DNA from: Erginobacter sp964465735
GTDB taxonomy: Bacteria > Auribacterota > Erginobacteria > Erginobacterales > Erginobacteraceae
NCBI GenBank assembly: GCA_964465735.1
Contig: CAYXKT010000006.1
Coordinates: forward strand, 1 to 43,355
Length of the DNA stretch: 43,355 bases
Direction of reading: 5' to 3'
This document shows positions 15,248 to 23,320 of the stretch, in pieces. A program made the translations under genes and the position numbers. Each line of letters starts with the position of its first letter. The stretch's first letter is position 1. The notes under the pieces were generated by a model. That model was not told the DNA's origin and ran no database searches. It saw only the letters and a list, made by a program, of their open reading frames with translations.

Positions 15248-16501
15248 TTGAGGACCGAGTTGTGGATAGTCAATCAATACGCTTCCACCCCGAAGCAGCC
15301 GGGTCACACCCGGCATTTCGACTTCGCCGTCGAGCTGGCGGAAAGCGGGATCAAGACCGGGATCTTCGCCTCCTGCCTCAACTTGGCAACCCGGGATTCA
15401 GTCTGTCATATTGAGGGATTTTGGCAAGAGGAAGTTACCCGAGGAGTAAGCATCACCTGGCTGAAATCTTCCCGCTACCGGAAAAACGACTGGAGAAGAT
15501 TCCTTAATATGCTCGGCTTCGGCTATGCTGTCTACAGGGCGGGAACCGCCCGGAAAAATAAACCGGATATCATCATCGGCTCTTCCCCCCCCCTGTTCGC
15601 CGCCGCCGGCGCCTATTTCCTGGCGAAGAGACTCCGGACCCGGTTCGTCCTGGAAATCCGGGATTTATGGCCCCGGACTTTCGTCGATATGGGTCAATTT
15701 TCCGCCCGCAACCCCCTGATCAGGCTGCTGGAGATTTTGGAAAATTTCCTCTACCGCCGGGCCGAGCGGATAATCGTCCTCGCCCGCGGTTCGGAGGAGT
15801 ACCTCCGGGGAAAAGGGATCGCGGGGTCGAAGATAATCTACATCCCCAACGGGGTGAGACTGGAGGATTTCACCTCTCCTATCGATCGCGAGACGGCCCG
15901 GAAGAAATACGGATTTTCCGGTTTCACCGTTGTTTACACCGGCGCCCACGGACCGGCCAACGGACTGGAAGTGATCCTGGAAGCAGCGGACAAATTGCGG
16001 GGGGTGGAGAATCTCGCCTTTGTCCTGGTGGGAGACGGGACGCTGAAATCCGATCTCCAGGCGAAGGCCCGGACACTGAAACTGGACAATGTCCGCTTCC
16101 TCCCGCCCGTACCCAAGCAGGAAATCCCGGCCCTGCTCCTGGCGGCCGACGCGGCGGTGATGCCCCTGACCGCCGCCGGCGTCTTCGGCTACGCGGTCAG
16201 CCCGAACAAGCTCTTCGATTACCTGGCGGCGAAAAAACCGGTTCTCTGCACCGTCCCCGGGGAAACCGCCGAACTGATAAAAAGCCATCACTGCGGCTTC
16301 GCTTCCCCGCCGGAAGACGGCGAAGCGCTGGCCAAAAATATCCGGAGACTGCTGTCTCTCCCCGGGTCGGAACGGGCGGAAATGGGAGAAAACGGCTATT
16401 TGCTGATCCGCGAACATTATTCCCGGGAAAAGCTCTCGGAGAATTTGAGGGAGGAGCTCTCCCGGTTGATCGGGGCGACAAAAAGCCCGGCAGCTGTTTA
16501 G
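15248..16501 (+). CDS. Glycosyltransferase family 4, WbuB-like
   Basis: A 417-residue GT-B fold glycosyltransferase adding a sugar to a lipid-linked or nucleotide-activated acceptor on the cytoplasmic side. The start NQYASTPKQPGHTRHFDFA is typical of WbuB-type proteins (Asn-Gln-Tyr, then GxTR). FVLEIRDLWPRTFVDMGQF, YIPNGVRLEDF and the late AVSPNKLFDYLAAKKPVLC are GT4 donor-site motifs. WbuB-type enzymes commonly transfer deoxy-HexNAc residues. Translation begins at TTG 15248, with AGAAGGAG seven bases upstream and no usable ATG near. It is the first gene of a rightward trio with the epimerase and the fusion transferase. Confidence 0.88.
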   Translation: MRTELWIVNQYASTPKQPGHTRHFDFAVELAESGIKTGIFASCLNLATRDSVCHIEGFWQEEVTRGVSITWLKSSRYRKNDWRRFLNMLGFGYAVYRAGTARKNKPDIIIGSSPPLFAAAGAYFLAKRLRTRFVLEIRDLWPRTFVDMGQFSARNPLIRLLEILENFLYRRAERIIVLARGSEEYLRGKGIAGSKIIYIPNGVRLEDFTSPIDRETARKKYGFSGFTVVYTGAHGPANGLEVILEAADKLRGVENLAFVLVGDGTLKSDLQAKARTLKLDNVRFLPPVPKQEIPALLLAADAAVMPLTAAGVFGYAVSPNKLFDYLAAKKPVLCTVPGETAELIKSHHCGFASPPEDGEALAKNIRRLLSLPGSERAEMGENGYLLIREHYSREKLSENLREELSRLIGATKSPAAV

Positions 16502-16608
16502 GGAGATACCTTCCTTCCTGCTTGTTTTCCAGGGCCGTTTGAGCGATAATACCGATTACCCACCCAGATTATAACTCGGGTTCACCAATCATTTCTGGAG
16601 GTCGGAAG

Positions 16609-17595
16609 ATGCGCATTCTTATAACCGGAGGGGCCGGATTCATCGGCTCCCATTTGGCGGAAGCCTATCTGAAAAACGGGGATGAGGTGTATATCATCGA
16701 CGACCTTTCGACCGGGTCGATCGACAACATCTCCCACCTGCAAGCCAACCCGGAATTCGCCAAGCGCTTATTCGTTCATATCGACACCATTATGAACCGG
16801 GAAATTATGCTGGAACTGGTGGGAACCTGTAACCTGGTCTACCACCTGGCCGCCGCCGTGGGGGTGGAGCTGATCCTCCAACAGCCGATGGAGTCCATCA
16901 CCACCAACATCCGGGGCACGGAGATCGTTCTCGATCTCTGCAACAAGTTCAAGAAGAAAGTCCTGATTGCCTCCTCCTCGGAGGTATACGGAAAGCACCT
17001 CCACGCCCCCCTGGTCGAGACCGACAACATCATCTACGGCCCTTCCAGTAAATTCCGCTGGAGCTATGCCGCCTCCAAGCTGATGGATGAATTTATGTCC
17101 CTGGCCTATTTCCGGACCACCGGACTGCGGGTAACCGTGGTCCGTCTCTTCAATACGGTCGGTCCCCGGCAAACCGGGAATTACGGGATGGTCATCCCCC
17201 GGCTGGTCGGACAGGCCCTGGAAAACCGGCCCCTGACGATATACGGCGACGGCACCCAGACCCGAACCTTTACCGATGTCAGCGACGTGGTCTGGGCCTT
17301 CACCCGGATGATGGAGAAGGAGGAAGCTTTCGGCGAGGTCTTCAACATCGGCGGGATCGAGGAGATCTCGATATTGGATCTGGCGACGCGAATTATCCGG
17401 CTGACCGGATCGGCCTCGGAGCCGCGGCTGATCCCCTATGACGAGGCCTTCGGCAAGGACTTCGAGGATATGCAGCGCCGAGTCCCGGGGATCGGGAAGA
17501 TCGAAAATTTGATCGGGTTCCGGCCTCGGACCGGCCTCGACGAAATCTTAACCCGCGTGATCGATTATTCCCGCGAGCGACTAAAAGAGGTGTGA
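16609..17595 (+). CDS. NAD-dependent nucleotide-sugar epimerase/dehydratase (extended SDR)
   Basis: A 328-residue extended short-chain dehydrogenase/reductase acting on a nucleotide sugar. TGGAGFIGSHLAEAYL (7-22) is the NAD motif. The catalytic triad is seen as SSSEVYG and YAASK. GVELILQQPMESITTNIRGT and VVRLFNTVGPRQTGNYGMVI are family motifs. FEDMQRRVPGIGKIENLIGF near the C terminus is the part that differs between UDP-glucose 4-epimerases and UDP-glucuronate decarboxylases, and it fits the latter or a GalE-like enzyme. GGAGG is upstream of the ATG. The next gene begins one base after its stop, so the two are translationally coupled. Exact substrate not assignable. Confidence 0.85.
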   Translation: MRILITGGAGFIGSHLAEAYLKNGDEVYIIDDLSTGSIDNISHLQANPEFAKRLFVHIDTIMNREIMLELVGTCNLVYHLAAAVGVELILQQPMESITTNIRGTEIVLDLCNKFKKKVLIASSSEVYGKHLHAPLVETDNIIYGPSSKFRWSYAASKLMDEFMSLAYFRTTGLRVTVVRLFNTVGPRQTGNYGMVIPRLVGQALENRPLTIYGDGTQTRTFTDVSDVVWAFTRMMEKEEAFGEVFNIGGIEEISILDLATRIIRLTGSASEPRLIPYDEAFGKDFEDMQRRVPGIGKIENLIGFRPRTGLDEILTRVIDYSRERLKEV

Positions 17596-17596
17596 A

Positions 17597-19465
17597 TTGC
17601 CTCTGCTGCTGTTCAGTCTGTCCCTGGCTCTGGCGGCGCTGCTGACGCCGGCGGTAAGGTATCTGGCGCTGAAAAAGGGCTGGGTGGCCCAACCTTCCCA
17701 CGACCGCTGGCACCGGCAGCCGACCGCCCTGATGGGGGGAATCGCCATCTTTGTCGCCGCCGCGGCCGGACTCTTTTTGCTGGCCGACTTCGATGCGCTC
17801 GGGGCGGCGCTCTTCAATTCCGGCTCCGGGGCGGCGTTACCCTCGGCGGCGGCCGTGATTCTGCCGGGCGCCGCCTTCCTCTTCGGACTCGGGCTGCTGG
17901 ATGATCTGCGCGACCTCAAACCGCATATCAAGCTGATCGGACAGATCTTGGCCGCGGCCTGGGTGGTGTTTGCCGGGTTCCGGCTGAACTGGTTCGTCTC
18001 CCTGACCGCGGACACGATGTTCACCCTGATCTGGGTGGTGGGCATCACCAACGCCTTCAACCTGATGGACAATATGGACGGGCTCTGCGCCGGGGTCGGT
18101 TTGGTCGCCTGCCTGGTTCTGGCGGTGATTTTTCGGCCCCTGGCGGCCGAACCCTTCCTGATCTCCCTGGTACTGGCGGGCGGACTGGCCGGGTTCCTCA
18201 TCTACAACTTCAAGCCGGCGAAGATCTTTATGGGCGACTGCGGAAGCCTGGCCGTCGGCTTCAGCGTCAGCGTTCTGGCATTGCAGTACTCCACCCTGTC
18301 CTCATCGACTCCGCTGGGCCGGGTCGCCGTGCCGGTCCTGGTCTTGATGGTGCCGCTGCTCGACACCACCCTGGTAACGGTCATCCGCCTCCTCAGCGGC
18401 CGGAAGGCTTCCACCGGGGGGAGAGATCACACCTCCCACCGCCTGGTGCTGATGGGGTTTTCCGAGAGGAGCGCCGTTTTGCTCCTTTACGGCACCGGAG
18501 GCGTGGCCGGCCTGGCCGCGATCTTCGTCAGCCGCAGCGATATCCTGACCTCGCCGGCGGTCATTATCCCGGTCTTTGTCGCTTTTCTCCTGATGGGGAT
18601 CTACCTCTCGCAGCTGCGGATTTACCCGGAGAAGGAGTTTTCGGCGCTGCGCGGCCGCAAATTCACCCCGATCCTCTTCGAACTGACCCATAAACGCCAG
18701 CTGCTGATGATCGTCCTGGATATCCTCCTGGTCTCCTTCTCTTACTACGCCGCCTACCGGATCCGCTTCGACTCCCGGCAGTTCGGCTCCTACTTCCCGG
18801 TATTCCTGGAATCGCTGCCGATCATTATCGCCGCCAAACTGACGGTCTTTTACTTCAGCGGCATCTACCGGGGGTTCTGGGAGTACCTGAGCACCAGGGA
18901 CGTCTTCCTCTACACCCGCAGTTCGGCAATCGCGACAATGGTCACCATCACCCTGCTCACCGTTATCTACCGTTTCGATGATTTCTCCAAGGGGGTCTTT
19001 GTCATCGACTGCCTCCTGACCATCCTCCTTTTCCTCGGCACCCGGGGTTCGTTCCGGTTGTTCTGGGAGACGATCCGGCGAAAGTCCCTGGACGGGGAAC
19101 GGGTGGTGATCTACGGAGTGGGGAGAAGCGGGGAACTGCTGCTCCGGGAACTGCTGAACAACCCCCACCTGGGGGTCAACCCGGTCGGCTTCCTGGATGA
19201 AAACCCCCTGAAGACCGGAAAAAATATCCAGGGTTTCCCCGTTTTAGGGGGTTTCGACCGGCTCCCTTCGCTGGCCGCCCGGCATAAGATCGACGGGGTC
19301 CTCCTCCCCTTTGACCTCCGTAACGGCGAGGCGGCCCGACAGGCGGCGGTCCAACATTGCCGTCGGCAGGGATTATTCCTGAAGGAATTTTCCATCGACC
19401 TCCGGTCCGTCGACCTGGAGATCACCCCCGAGCCGGGCCATCCCTCCCCCGCTGTCGACGGCTGA
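17597..19465 (+). CDS. Fusion: WecA-like sugar-1-phosphate transferase plus CapD/PglF-like membrane and nucleotide-binding half
   Basis: A 622-residue protein of two parts. Residues 1-340 are a second PNPT-family transferase: DDLRDL (102-107), NAFNLMDNMDGL (152-163), GDCGS (213-217) and RDHTSHRL (276-283). Residues 365-490 are four membrane helices like the N-terminal half of CapD/PglF/FlaA1-type dehydratases (YRIRFDSRQF, SGIYRGFWEY). Residues 502-600 are a Rossmann domain beginning VVIYGVGRSGELLLRELL. The catalytic SDR domain of CapD/PglF is absent. The start is TTG with AAAGAGGTG upstream, directly coupled to the epimerase. It probably primes a lipid-linked glycan. The role of the second half is unknown; regulation or nucleotide-sugar sensing are possible. 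Confidence 0.85.
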   Translation: MPLLLFSLSLALAALLTPAVRYLALKKGWVAQPSHDRWHRQPTALMGGIAIFVAAAAGLFLLADFDALGAALFNSGSGAALPSAAAVILPGAAFLFGLGLLDDLRDLKPHIKLIGQILAAAWVVFAGFRLNWFVSLTADTMFTLIWVVGITNAFNLMDNMDGLCAGVGLVACLVLAVIFRPLAAEPFLISLVLAGGLAGFLIYNFKPAKIFMGDCGSLAVGFSVSVLALQYSTLSSSTPLGRVAVPVLVLMVPLLDTTLVTVIRLLSGRKASTGGRDHTSHRLVLMGFSERSAVLLLYGTGGVAGLAAIFVSRSDILTSPAVIIPVFVAFLLMGIYLSQLRIYPEKEFSALRGRKFTPILFELTHKRQLLMIVLDILLVSFSYYAAYRIRFDSRQFGSYFPVFLESLPIIIAAKLTVFYFSGIYRGFWEYLSTRDVFLYTRSSAIATMVTITLLTVIYRFDDFSKGVFVIDCLLTILLFLGTRGSFRLFWETIRRKSLDGERVVIYGVGRSGELLLRELLNNPHLGVNPVGFLDENPLKTGKNIQGFPVLGGFDRLPSLAARHKIDGVLLPFDLRNGEAARQAAVQHCRRQGLFLKEFSIDLRSVDLEITPEPGHPSPAVDG

Positions 19466-19472
19466 ACCGCGG

Positions 19473-19516
19473 CCGCCGGAACCCGGTTTATTCCGGCGGA
19501 CTTGACGGGCCGCCGG
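19473..19516. terminator. GC-rich three-arm inverted repeat between convergent genes
   Basis: CCGCCGGAA (19473-19481) pairs with TTCCGGCGG (19491-19499). The same middle arm can instead pair, over seven bases, with CCGCCGG (19510-19516). The two hairpins exclude each other. The position between the fusion gene and the heparinase-like gene, which converge, fits a bidirectional transcription end. There is no T tract. Confidence 0.45.
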
Positions 19517-19542
19517 GGTTAACAAAGGCGAAGAAGAAAATC

Positions 19543-21249
19543 TCAGCTCTCCTCCGGGCCTGGCGGGAGAGGGACAATCCGGAATCCATTTTCGATTTCC
19601 GAACCCCGGGCCCGGTAAGTTAGGGCGATATTATCTTGGCGACAGCCGAAGCGCGGGGAATAAGAAGACCCTTCGATCCCCAATTCTCCCGGTCCGATGA
19701 ATTCAATCTTCACCCGTCCGCCGGGATGGGTGACGATGACCCCGCCCGGTTCCCGTTCTTCAATCCGACAGTCGGGATGGAGATGGATCCGGGAAGCGGC
19801 GGCGACCTCCCGGGTCGCAGTGACCCGATCATTCACCTCCAGTAACCCGCCGGGTTGAAACCGGAAAGTCCGACGATGGACGGGGGACCCGGCCAGGCGG
19901 CGGTACCCGTCGTGCCGGCCCTCCAGGGAGAAGCCGTCATCCGAGAACCGGCATTCGACATCCCGGGGCCGGCCCCGGCGGCCGACCCGGAAGATGCCCC
20001 AGAATTCGGCCTGATCCTCTCCCTCGATCTCCACCGTATTATGGGCCCGGGTCGAGCGGTCGTAAGCCCGATCCGGCCCCGGTTCATAACCGGAAATCCC
20101 GCTGTCCACCACCACCCGCTTTCCCCGGAGCGAAAGTTCAAAGGAGAAGATATCCCCGTGGCCGTGGGCGGGGAGATAGTCCGGCCCGATCCTTCCGGCA
20201 TCGCAGACCAGGTAATTGTCCTCCCCGTCCCGGAAACCGAAGTAACCGGCGTCGGGGAGGGCCCAGCCGCCCGGTTCTTTCCCCTCCCGGGGTAAAGTTC
20301 GACCGACAATCTTTTCAGCCGCCCGGCGCAGCAATTCCGGGCGCGGGTAGATGTCAAAAGCGCTGTCGGCCAGCAGGGCGATCTCACCGTCGGGGTGAGT
20401 GAGCCGATCGAGGGCGACCAGCATCCGCTCCAGGAGTCCCTCCGGCGGCTTCGCCGCCTCCCCTCCCCCACCCGCCGCCAGCAAGAGCATCAGCCAGGTA
20501 ACCCGGAGATGGTACATCGGGGAGAGTTCAAAGTGGACCCCATCAGCCAAAATCTGTTCCCCGATCTCGCGTTTCAGGATCTTCAGCCCCCGCCGCCGCC
20601 AGCTCTCAGCCTCCCGCCCCGCGAAGAGATTCCCGGCCATCACCAGGGCCACGGCGTTTTCCAGGAGGTGGTTTCCCAGCAGCCGGAATTCCAGGCGGCG
20701 GTTGAGCCAGCGCGCCTGGGCGCCGAGACTCTCCTCGAGTTCTTCCCGGAACTCCGCGTCCGCCTGTAATCGGGAGTAATATTTCCCCAAAAAGGTCCGC
20801 AGCCAGTTGATCAGCCGGAGTGAAACCGGGTAGGGCTCCCAACCCACCGTCCGGACGGTGGGGGGATAATGGCCGATCCAGTCGAGCACCGCCACCCGGC
20901 ATTCCAAATAATCCAGGGACTCCAGCCACTGGAAGTAATGGAGGTTGTAGAGCCAGAGCCGGGGACAACCCGGGAGATCCCAGCGGGGGGGCCAGCCCAG
21001 CCGCCGGGACCGGTTGAGGAAGGTAAAATCCCCCGACTTTTGCTTCTCCAAATGGGGCGTCCGGGGGGCGGCCGGGAGCAGGGAGACCTCCGGGAGCAGC
21101 CCTGCCCGGAAGCGGGCCAAACCGGAACCCGGTCGCCGCCCGGACCGGCCGGGGACGGTTAACCGACGACGGAGCCGATTGCCGACCTGCCCGGCCAACT
21201 GGCGGAAGCGGAGATGCCGGACCGTATGGATATATAAGCTCAATCTCAT
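19543..21249 (-). CDS. Heparinase II/III family protein (polysaccharide lyase-like)
   Basis: A 568-residue protein of the heparinase II/III-like type found in exopolysaccharide clusters. The alpha-toroid part has RLWLYNLHYFQWL (near 97-109), SLRLINWLRTFL, GNHLLENAVALVMAGNLF and DGVHFELSPMYHLRVTW. The beta-sandwich part has PDYLPAHGHGDIFSFELSL, DSGISGYEPG and RSTRAHNTVEIEGEDQAEFW, the motifs usually shared by these proteins. I see no clear signal peptide, unlike secreted lyases. It is the last gene of the five-gene operon, 48 bases after the methyltransferase. Relatives are taken to cleave uronic-acid-containing polymers, but in such clusters substrate and even lyase activity are often unproved. 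Confidence 0.83.
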   Translation of the reverse strand: MRLSLYIHTVRHLRFRQLAGQVGNRLRRRLTVPGRSGRRPGSGLARFRAGLLPEVSLLPAAPRTPHLEKQKSGDFTFLNRSRRLGWPPRWDLPGCPRLWLYNLHYFQWLESLDYLECRVAVLDWIGHYPPTVRTVGWEPYPVSLRLINWLRTFLGKYYSRLQADAEFREELEESLGAQARWLNRRLEFRLLGNHLLENAVALVMAGNLFAGREAESWRRRGLKILKREIGEQILADGVHFELSPMYHLRVTWLMLLLAAGGGGEAAKPPEGLLERMLVALDRLTHPDGEIALLADSAFDIYPRPELLRRAAEKIVGRTLPREGKEPGGWALPDAGYFGFRDGEDNYLVCDAGRIGPDYLPAHGHGDIFSFELSLRGKRVVVDSGISGYEPGPDRAYDRSTRAHNTVEIEGEDQAEFWGIFRVGRRGRPRDVECRFSDDGFSLEGRHDGYRRLAGSPVHRRTFRFQPGGLLEVNDRVTATREVAAASRIHLHPDCRIEEREPGGVIVTHPGGRVKIEFIGPGELGIEGSSYSPRFGCRQDNIALTYRARGSEIENGFRIVPLPPGPEES

Positions 21250-21297
21250 CGGAGGGATACCGGCCGGGAACGGGCCCGGGCGCCGGCCGAACCATAT

Positions 21298-22116
21298 CTA
21301 TTGATCGCCCTTCTTGAGTTCAATGTACGAAAATGAGCCGCAATTCCGCAGGGAGGGAAACCGGCGAAAAAGAAAGTCATCGGTTTTTTTCGCCAACCTC
21401 AGGAGCCGCCGGCCAACCGGCCCCGGCGGCCGTTTCCAGAACATCTTGATTGAATAGAGCAAGGTGTCCCCGGTAATGTTAATTTCCGCGAACATACCGG
21501 CTTTCTCGCGCAGTTCACTGGTGAAGATCGGCACGTCCCCCTCGGCAATCGGCCCCTTGATCTTCCAGTGCCACCGCCAGGGTCGGAAATCAGCCAGGTT
21601 TTCCAAAAAAAACGCGGAAGTCCCCGGCTTCATCACCCGGTACAGTTCGGCAAACACATCCGGATACTTGATCGTATGGTGAATGACCCCGTGCCCGATC
21701 ACCAGGTCAAAATAGTTATCCGGGTATTCCAGCCGGCGGGCGTCCATCGTCTTCAAGTCGATGATGGAGTCCAGCCCCTGCCGGGTCACCCGCTTCCTCC
21801 CCCGCTCAATCCCCACCGGGCTGAGATCGAAACCCGAGACTTTCCCCGCGCCGGTGAGCGCGAAGTAGACCGCCCAGAAGCCGTCGCCACAGGCGTAATC
21901 GAGGACGTGCTTCTTTTCCCAGCAACGGTTGAGAATACCGTGGAAGGCAATCTTGTTGCACGTGTATTTGTCGCTTCCCCCCTCGTAAAAGGGGCGCAGC
22001 ACCTGCTCCCTCACGTAATCCAGTGTGACGTCATCCACGGGATCCCGGTGTCGGCGGGCATCCCAGTACTGCCGCTCGATCAGACTAACCTCGCCCCCGG
22101 AACGAATTTTGCCCAT
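21298..22116 (-). CDS. Class I SAM-dependent methyltransferase
   Basis: A 272-residue Rossmann-fold methyltransferase. HVLDYACGDGFWAVYFAL is motif I binding S-adenosylmethionine. VSGFDLSPVGIERGRKR gives the acidic residue that holds the ribose, and NYFDLVIGHGVIHHTI is the motif IV region of UbiE/Methyltransf_11 enzymes. The C-terminal part has charged and aromatic segments that may bind the acceptor. Its start overlaps the upstream glycosyltransferase by 32 bases, so the two are probably made together. A sugar O-methyl group on the glycan is the likely product, by context only. Confidence 0.85.
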   Translation of the reverse strand: MGKIRSGGEVSLIERQYWDARRHRDPVDDVTLDYVREQVLRPFYEGGSDKYTCNKIAFHGILNRCWEKKHVLDYACGDGFWAVYFALTGAGKVSGFDLSPVGIERGRKRVTRQGLDSIIDLKTMDARRLEYPDNYFDLVIGHGVIHHTIKYPDVFAELYRVMKPGTSAFFLENLADFRPWRWHWKIKGPIAEGDVPIFTSELREKAGMFAEINITGDTLLYSIKMFWKRPPGPVGRRLLRLAKKTDDFLFRRFPSLRNCGSFSYIELKKGDQ

Positions 22117-23320
22117 TATCGGCCTCCCGATGGATTAGTCCCAACAGAACGTGGGCGTCCCGGAGGAATTTCTCCCAGTTGTAGGTTTCCCGGGCGAGCT
22201 CCTGTCCCCGGATCGCTATTTCCCGGGACTTCCGGGGATCGTTGACGGAGTCGAGGATCATCCGCGCCATTGCCTCCGGGTTGTCTGCGGACAGGAAGTG
22301 GGTGGGATGGTTCCCGGCGACGCCCCTGGCCCCGGCGGCCGTGGAGATCAACAGCCGACCGCTCAGCATCGCGACTAAGCACTTCAGTTGTATCCCCGCC
22401 GCGTTGACCTGGGGATTGATGAAGATCATCCCCTGCCCCAGAACATCGCGCTCGTCATCCACGAATCCGAGCCCCTGAATTCCCGCGCCGGGCCGGTCGT
22501 ATTTTTCGGTGCCGGCGCCCCCCAGAACCAGCCGGGCGTCCGGTTGGACCCGCCGCACGGCCGGCCAGACATCTCGGATGAAACGGTCCATCCCCCGGCT
22601 TTTCCGCAGGTCAATCCGGCCGATATGGACAACCGTTTTCGGGTTTCCCAGGGGGATGCCCTGGAACCGGTCGATATCCAGGTAAATACCCAAAATCCCA
22701 TCGGCCCGCACCCCCAACATCCGGTGGTACTCGTCGCGGTCGTTTTCCGAAATGCACCAGAAATGATCGGCCTGCCCGGCGACCCGCTTTTCGAAACGGC
22801 GGAGCCGGGCCAATTCGTAACTCCAGGCGGCCCGGGAGAACGGGTTCCCCTGACGGGCAAAGCCCGCCAGGGCCCGGCTGACGAAATCGTCGCTGTGGAG
22901 CACAACCGGACTTTCGGGAAAAACTTCCCGGACTAAGGGGATGAGAATCCCCACCGGCGTCGTGTTCAAGATGACGACCGGCGGCGTGGTTTGGTCTGTT
23001 TGCCGGCGAAAGAGTTCCAAGACTTTTCTGGCCGGGCGCCAGACATCCCGGTATCGGATCGTTACCGAAGGATCCCGGCGAGGCAGGCTCCGCAAAAACC
23101 GCATCCAGAGTGGCTTCCGGGGGCAGGGGACTCGGCGTTGATCTAATTCGGGATATTCCTGGCAGCTCCGGTCTCCGGTCTTTCGGTCGGAAAAAACCAG
23201 GAGGTGCACCCCGGAGAAAAAGGTCCGGCAGGCTTCCAACTCCGAACGAATCCCGATTCTCCCACCGCCGGTTTCGCCCGGCCAGTCTGACGCTATTATG
23301 ATGGCTTCCGGCTTGTTCAC
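22085..23320 (-). CDS. Glycosyltransferase family 4/1 protein
   Basis: A 411-residue GT-B glycosyltransferase. The start is GTG at 23320, with AGAGGA upstream. It overlaps the stop of the preceding membrane-protein gene as GTGA. An ATG further upstream would run back into that gene. The N-terminal half has AIIIASDWPGETGGGRIGI (acceptor side). The C-terminal half has KTVVHIGRIDLRKSRGMDRF, RLVLGGAGTEKYD, GLGFVDDERDVLGQGMIFINP and AGIQLKCLVAMLSGRLLIST, the donor-binding segment of GT4 enzymes. It belongs to the same operon as the two GT-C-like proteins. Confidence 0.85.
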   Translation of the reverse strand: MNKPEAIIIASDWPGETGGGRIGIRSELEACRTFFSGVHLLVFSDRKTGDRSCQEYPELDQRRVPCPRKPLWMRFLRSLPRRDPSVTIRYRDVWRPARKVLELFRRQTDQTTPPVVILNTTPVGILIPLVREVFPESPVVLHSDDFVSRALAGFARQGNPFSRAAWSYELARLRRFEKRVAGQADHFWCISENDRDEYHRMLGVRADGILGIYLDIDRFQGIPLGNPKTVVHIGRIDLRKSRGMDRFIRDVWPAVRRVQPDARLVLGGAGTEKYDRPGAGIQGLGFVDDERDVLGQGMIFINPQVNAAGIQLKCLVAMLSGRLLISTAAGARGVAGNHPTHFLSADNPEAMARMILDSVNDPRKSREIAIRGQELARETYNWEKFLRDAHVLLGLIHREADNGQNSFRGRG

